DNA of 64,000 bases. It comes from Trichosphaerium sp. ATCC 40318. Lineage: Eukaryota; Discosea; Flabellinia; Trichosidae. This document shows, piece by piece, positions 58,190-64,000 of this stretch. Positions within the stretch are counted from its first letter, which is position 1. Every line of letters begins with the position of its first letter. The translations under genes were made by a program, and so were the position numbers. Below the pieces are notes generated by a model. The model was not told the DNA's origin. It did not search any database and was given only the letters and a program-made list of their open reading frames with translations. The stretch covers positions 558,001 to 622,000 of the forward strand of contig JALMLS010000466.1 in assembly GCA_038496445.1 (NCBI GenBank). The letters are read 5' to 3'.

Positions 58190-61100
58190 ATGGCCAGAGT
58201 ATTACGTCGCCGTTATTCGAGTGCAGCTGGCTTTGGGCATTTAGTTCAAGCGCCAGACGCCGAATTGAAAGGATGGGTCAGAACACAGCGAAATGTACGT
58301 ATTTATTGTCTGAGGCTAATATACGCTAGTATGGAATGCCTAAACGCTTTTTTCCGCTTTCTATACTAAAACCTTATCTAACCGCTACAAAGGCGTTCAA
58401 AGGATACTGCAACTATCATTTAGAACCAATTGGCAAAAAAATAAACAAACTCGAAGAAGATATGGCTGACGGTGTCACTTTGCTCTATTTGATAGAGACA
58501 ATAACAGGAGATAAAGTAAATGGATGGAAGAAGCATCCAAACGAATTTCAGAAGACGCTGAATCTCAATCAAGTCCGTTTTCTCAGTTTTTGTTTTTTTT
58601 TGATTTTTGAATTCTCCGCCTCTTTTTTTTCAAGTTCCTGTTATGTGCATATTTCGTAGTGTTTTCGCATGTGTTTTGCGTTGGAATGTTGTTTCACGTT
58701 CAAAAATTTCCATGCTCTGAGAATTATTCTGACATGCTTCATAGGCTTTAAAATTCATACAAGGAAGAGGTATACGCATAGATAATATTGGTGCTTCAGG
58801 TAAAATCAACTTTGAGGATTGTTAAAGGGAGTTCTCAGTTTCTGACGATTTTTTTTGGTTTAGATATTGCTCAGCAAGACAGAAAACTTTGTCTTGGTCT
58901 TCTATGGAGACTTATTGTACATTTTCATATGCAAGCTTTTAGCAAAATAGAGCTCTTAGAGTACGCTAGAAACAAAATAAACAACGTGACTTACAATAGT
59001 TTTCTAGGTGGGTGAGGTCTAGAGTTAAGAATTATGGCGTTGAACCAAAGGATTGGACTAAAAGGTATTGTTGATTTGTTAGATATAAGGTTTGTTCTTA
59101 CATACTGGATATAGTTGGGTTGATGCAAAAGCATTATGGTGCTTAACGGATAGTTTGCAACCTGGGATTTTAGGAGGGTTAGAAAAAATGTCTGTAAGTG
59201 ACACAAACCTTTTATTCCCTTTCCTCTCGTATGGTACCTAAAGTAATACAATTAGGGTGACCCATGTTTGGATGCACGTACAGCAATGGCTGTTGCAGAG
59301 AAGAATTACGAAATTCCTATTATTATAGAAGCAAAGTCCCTCGTAGAGGTATGTGAATATTGTTTAAACATTCTTCTTTTTTTTTTGAATGTTTGTTGTT
59401 TTAATTTTTTTATTCGTTTAGGAACCTGATGATTTAGCTATTTCTACGTATATTACATTCTTTAAACATTTTATAACGAATCCAGAAATGTTAAGAAAGC
59501 TTATAAGACGTGCTAATTCACGTAAGTGTCAAAGAAAGAGAAAACAATTTTTTTGTTCTGACTTTTTATGGCTTCTGATGTTTATTTTTTTTATTTTAGC
59601 TATGCGGTTACGAGGGTCTTCAAAGCTTGCTAGATCAACTTCATTAAGAACTTTTGTAAAAAGACCTTCTTTTGTAGATAAAAGAGATTTTGCACAAAAG
59701 TGGGGCTCTACGTCTCCTACTAAAGGTGTACCTGTAGATATTAAACACCTTTCTTCGGTTGATGAATTTGGTACGAAATTCCACTCTTTTGACGCTTTTG
59801 GGACACGTTTGTTTTAGTTTATTAACAAGTTTCGCTTCGCTCTTAGCTTCAAATAAATCCTGAAGGCTTTTGTCTTTTGTGTGCCGGTATTAATGTTTTT
59901 TGTAGAAATCGATAGTCAACCTAAAAGTGGCGATTTTGGTGATATTATTCTAGCTAGAAACAAGAGCGGAAGGTTTTTAACTAATAGTAATAGCAATAAT
60001 TCATTAGAGGTACACAAGCAACCCGTCAAGTGGCAAAAAGCACGTTAATTCCACCCTAAAGTCTACGGGTTTTTTTGGATGTATTATAGTGCTTGCTAGT
60101 GGCTTTTCTTTGCGTTGATGTGTCTCATTTGCTAGGCATTCACTTACCCTTTTTTTAGCTTAATGACTCTCATTCTCTTAGAAGGAGAGGCTTTGATAGT
60201 GATACATCAGATACAGAACCAGAAGAGCTTGATTCTAGTACATCTAGACGTAGACGTCTTTTTAGTAGTTCACCTCTGAGGAACAAACGTATTAGTAGAA
60301 GTGGATCACGTAGTTCTCTTGCCCCAGATAGTATTGCTCAGCAAGATATATACAAACAGAAAATTGAAGAACTACAAGATACTTTATCTAGAAAGACTGA
60401 AGAGGAAGCAAATCTACAACGTGCTTTACGTTCTCTTACAGAGAGTTTTAATTCTGTGAAAACAAAGGAGTTCGGTACGTTATTAAAGTCTCCCTGTCTT
60501 CACCAATTTTACTGTCATTGCATTCATGTTAAACAACACTCTTTGTCTGGTTATAGCTTCTCAAAATTGCTTTATTTGTATAGAAGTAGTTACACTAAAG
60601 CTCCTTTTGATAAGCAAGAACCGGCCATAGCTATAACTGGTGACAATGACTGTTGTTTAATGTGATCTGCTATTCAGTAATTTTTGATTTTTTTTTCTCG
60701 TCTAAAAACTAACTTGTCTGTTTTTGTTTTAGACCTTGAAGATTTAGTAAATTCTGTAAATAGTACAAACGAAGAGCTTCGTAGTACTTTAGAAGATAGA
60801 GAACGTGATATTGAGGATATGAAGAGGAATAACCTCAGGCTATCTACTAGCGTACAGCTTAAAGATGCTGATTTACTTGCTACAAGAACAGAGCTGGCTC
60901 TTGTTTGTCAAGGAAAGGAAAATTGGGAAGTTGCACGTAATTCTAGTATGGCATTAGAACAAGAGCTTGAGCTTATAAAATCTGACTTTGAGCATGTCCA
61001 ATCTGCTCTTGAGAGTTCTAAGCAACGATATAAAGAGCTTCAAGAAGCGTCAGCTTCGAAGACTCAAAGAACTGAGCAGGTTTTTGAAGCTATGAAACAA

Positions 61101-63007
61101 GCGAGTGCACAGCTTGAAAGCCTTCAAACTGCTAATACACAGCTTCAAGCTATGTTAAGAGGAAGGGATCAAGAGATTCTAACGACACGGAAGAGTAACA
61201 AAGAGCTTGAAGCTGTTCTTTTAGACAGAGATGCTACTTTAAATCTTACTGATAAGCGTTTAAATGAAAGAGAATCAGAGGTTCAGAAACTTAAGTCTAC
61301 AGCTGATAGTGCAAACAGGGATTTGAAACTAATGAGACAAAAGTGTGCTAATGTATATGAGGAGTTGCGATTCACAAATGATCAGGTACGATAACACAAA
61401 ATGTTTGTTTTGAAAATCAAGAAAAGGAAAACCAAAAACGGAAAAAAGTAGGATCCGTGACGGACATGGAGCTTTTAAAAACTTTAATTTGTATTCAAGA
61501 AACCTTTCAAAATATCGCGTGTCTCTTGCACGGGCGGCGTCCCTTTTTTTTACCTTTCGTTAAACGTTTAGAAAAGAGTCTGACTTACGTGTTTTTATTT
61601 ATGTTATTTTCATTGAAGTTAACTTTGTTTTAGCTTGAGAATGCTAAGTCTTATGAACGTGAAATTGGTTTACTTAAAACACAGTTTGACTATCTTACAA
61701 AAGAAAATGAAGAGAAGGATAGACATATAAGGTCATTACAAGAAGATATTGAGACACTTAAACTTGAAAACCTTGGACTTTGTGAGATTGATGATAAAAA
61801 TCAACATAAACTTGATAGGCAAACAGATTATGTTTCAAAAATAGAAGACCTTGAAGCACAGCTTGCTGAGCTTACAGAGTATCACATTGTACGTCATTTA
61901 TTTGTCTGTCAGACTTTCTTGTTGAACAAACAAAAAAAAACATACAAAAAATCTTTGCACGCTTGCGCTTGTTGAGCTTTTTGTGGCCCTGCGGACTTTA
62001 AAATTCTTTTATACAGTTTTATAAAATTTTGTTGCTGCACCATGTTCGTGGTATTTTGTTGACTTGGTTTCTTTTAGTCGCTAGAAGAGCAAAATGCAAA
62101 GTTATTAAGAGAAAAAAAACAAAAGAAAAAAAGTCAAGATATAAGTCAATTCGTTCTTGAAAATCATACTCTCACAGAGCGACTACGGGTGCGTTTATAT
62201 AAATACCAACCCGATAGGGTCTTGCTTGATATTAATAGTATCTATGTCAAGTACATAGGCAAAGACCCAAAGCCCTAGTTGTTCGAATTGTGGTTTTACG
62301 TTTTTTACTTACTGTTGCTTTCTTTAGAGTGCTTATACACATATACGACAGCTGGAGAAGACTCAATTACAGTTTGAAAAGGAGAAGCGTATGTATAATG
62401 TACAACGTAATTCTTTAAGTAAATACGAAATGCAATATACACGAGAGCTTAAAAAACGCGAAGAATTACAAAATCTTGTTGCTAAGCTTGCCATACGTCC
62501 TCATCGTCAAGTACGTCTCAGAAACAAACAACTACTTTTTTTGTATATTTTCATTACGGCATGCTTTGTTTTTACATGAATTGCAAGAGTTGTATCTGCC
62601 AAGTCATCCAAGAAAGTTTTTTTTTTTCCAAGTTTTTTTTTGACATGGTTTTTTTTTCAGAGACGACCTGAAGAGTTTGGGGAATTAGAAATTTCAATGT
62701 TTCAACTTGAACTTGAAGCAAAACGTGTTTTAGCTGCAGCTAAAAAGAATATGTATAAGAATGAGGATTCGTACGTGGTTGCAAGGAGCATCTTTGTCAA
62801 AAAAACCAAACTTTTCGTGCACATGTTTTTGTTTTAAATTATCACGTGATACTCACGTGATTTTAATTTAGATGGTATGGTATGGCACCAGCTATTTTCG
62901 GTGGTTTCGCTTCTGGTTGTATTCTTGTTATGACACTGACATACAGTAACCTTCTTCTTGCACTTTTTCTTGCACTTGGATTTTTGGTTGCTGCGTTCGC
63001 TCTGTAA
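58190..63007 (+). CDS. Interaptin/nesprin-like protein: tandem CH actin-binding domain, coiled-coil rod, C-terminal transmembrane segment
   Basis: Exon 1 (58190-58294) encodes MARVLRRRYSSAAGFGHLVQ and KGWVRTQRN. CH1: AFKGYCNYHLEPIGKKINKL, EEDMADGVTLLYLIETITGD, LKFIQGRGIRIDNIGAS, LGLLWRLIVHF. CH2: LLEYARNKINN, WVRSRVKNYGV, DAKALWCLTDSLQPG, CLDARTAMAVAEKNYEIPII, EEPDDLAISTYITFFKHF. After a Ser/Arg-rich disordered stretch (59490-60310) the rod is a long coiled coil (60350-62790) with heptad text such as LEDLVNSVNSTNEELRSTLE and RLNERESEVQKL-type segments. The last exon is a hydrophobic hairpin or helix, PAIFGGFASGCILVMTLTYS followed by NLLLALFLALGFLVAAFAL-stop at 63007. Dictyostelium interaptin and animal nesprins share this order; there it links actin to the ER or nuclear envelope. 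No canonical KASH end (PPP-x) is visible. Confidence 0.82.
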
Positions 63008-63613
63008 AAATAGTTAAAGGAGGAATTTTTCACTTTTTTCTTTTTTCGTCACTTGGAAAGAAGTATTTTGGTTAAGATGTACAGCAAATTGTAACATAAA
63101 TTAATAAAAAAATTATAGTTAAAAGTCATTGGCGGCCATTCTCACTGCAAACGTTTGCCAAACCTCAACCGGATTTAGCCTTTTGTAGGTTATAAAATGT
63201 GATGTTAGCTACCACATTATTGCAGGCTAAATATACAGCTAGCGAAAGTTGTTTTACAAAGGAGAAATTGTTAAGCTTTGGATGAAAGTGTCAAACGTCG
63301 TTTTGGATTAAAAGTCAAGCGAGTTCACAACCAATTATACATTCTTCATTAATACATAGCACTGTTACGTTCTGTACTAGTTGCTGTCGATTTGCTGCGC
63401 ATACAAACGCGTCTGGAAGAGCAAAACCTTATTATACCATTCTCTGGTATAATGGAAACTAGGCAAGCCCATAAACGGTACGGTGATTAAGGCAGGTGTA
63501 CTGTTGATATTCTAAAGCCTCTGTAGTATTGAGAAACCAAATCTAGCTTGCTTGCTCCTCTCATTGCCTCTAGAGATACAACACTTTATTTTTCAATCAT
63601 CTCCGGCAGTTTT
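63008..63613. other. Intergenic or 5' region of the last gene
   Basis: About 600 nt without recognised coding sequence. The first exon(s) of the MORN-type gene may lie here, for example before the CAG/TAG acceptors near 63610-63620. Confidence 0.4.
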
Positions 63614-64000
63614 TAGAGTTTGGCCTTGTTTAAACCGTCAAGCAGCAACTACTTCTCGCTTTGACTCTAATCTCAATAGAAATGGACTATTCAAGTTATG
63701 GTATAAGAATAACAAAATAAAAGAGCAAGTGAGATACACCCATGGTATTAAAGATGGTAAATATGAACAATGGTATAGAAATGGAAACCCAAAGTTATTG
63801 GCTTTCTACAAGGACGGATTACTTGAAGGAGACTACAAGGAATGGCAAAAGAGTCCAAGAAATCAACTTAGTAAAGAGTGGTGTTATACAAGAGGTAAAA
63901 GAGAAGGAATACAAAGAACATGGAGACCAAGACTTGATATGGTAACAATTACTATGTATATAAATGACATAAAATTTGGGAAAGAAGAGTGTTTTATTGA
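63614..64000 (+). CDS. MORN-type repeat protein, 5' part (runs off the window)
   Basis: In the frame through 63680-64000 repeats of a G-x-(Y/F)-x-x-W-Y-x-N-G-x-x-x-x-x-x-x-x-x-G pattern are clear: RNGLFKLWYKNNKIKEQVRY, THGIKDGKYEQWYRNGNPKL with LAFYKDGLLEGDYKEWQ, then TRGKREG and NDIKFGKEE at the window edge. This is the MORN-variant (YwqK/toxin-antitoxin-type) repeat found in bacteria, amoeba-infecting giant viruses and some protists. The true start codon is not identified; the listed start is an approximate acceptor. Another frame (63742-63945) is a shadow. Function unknown; such repeats are binding scaffolds. Confidence 0.6.

Noticed and set aside
1-64000. CRISPR array, rRNA or prokaryotic operon features
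   Set aside because: No evenly spaced direct repeats, no rRNA-like stretch, and genes are intron-split; the window is eukaryotic nuclear DNA.

Overview
This is an AT-rich, gene-dense, intron-rich eukaryotic nuclear window. About 29 protein-coding genes lie on both strands, mostly 0.1-0.6 kb apart, with many short introns (roughly 45-90 nt) whose donors favour GTACGT-like hexamers. The gene content (two Zn2Cys6 binuclear-cluster regulators, TAM41, APC10, BAR-RhoGAP) together with villin and interaptin-like actin proteins, lysozyme-like secreted proteins and a Crinkler-type protein suggests a non-dikaryal fungus or other Holomycota lineage. I cannot fix the species, and an amoebozoan is not formally excluded. 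Spliced models were built by eye from reading frame, GT/AG sites and family similarity recalled from memory; no search was run.

1-11.4 kb: the 3' part of TAM41 and a small secreted Cys-rich protein on +, then a run of four minus-strand genes: a secreted lactonase-fold beta-propeller, a multidomain secreted peptidoglycan-hydrolase-like protein (degenerate M15-like domain, PG-binding, Cys-rich modules, GH24 lysozyme), a bacterial-type methyltransferase and a mitochondrially targeted coiled-coil protein. 11.8-20.1 kb: Zn2Cys6 regulator A, BAR-RhoGAP and APC10 (with an upstream ORF), all on +. 20.1-22.6 kb: a gene-poor stretch with an inverted pair of tRNA-Ala-derived repeats. 22.6-27.5 kb: a Crinkler-like nuclease-kinase protein and Zn2Cys6 regulator B, a paralogue of A.

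27.6-34 kb: histidine phosphatase (-), WD40 protein (+), secreted protein (-). 34-36.7 kb: a gene-poor stretch holding tRNA-Ala(TGC) inside a perfect 169-bp inverted repeat, plus a third tRNA-Ala-derived repeat. 36.7-39.8 kb: a divergent pair, ADP-ribosylhydrolase (-) and GT17-type glycosyltransferase (+). 40-41.3 kb: a small membrane protein flanked by diverged direct repeats. 41.4-50.1 kb: a villin-type gene, an uncharacterised minus-strand gene overlapping the start of a small membrane protein gene, a 7TM protein and a C2 protein. 50.6-57.8 kb: a basic coiled-coil protein, F-box/LRR, LRR-BTB, a tiny membrane protein and an NKAP-like RS protein. 58.2-63.0 kb: a tandem-CH, coiled-coil, C-terminal-TM protein of interaptin/nesprin architecture. 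63.6 kb to the end: the beginning of a MORN-type repeat protein.

Themes are actin and membrane cytoskeleton (villin, interaptin-like, BAR-RhoGAP), protein degradation (APC10, F-box, BTB), and secreted or bacterial-derived functions that would suit a bacterivorous or parasitic lifestyle.
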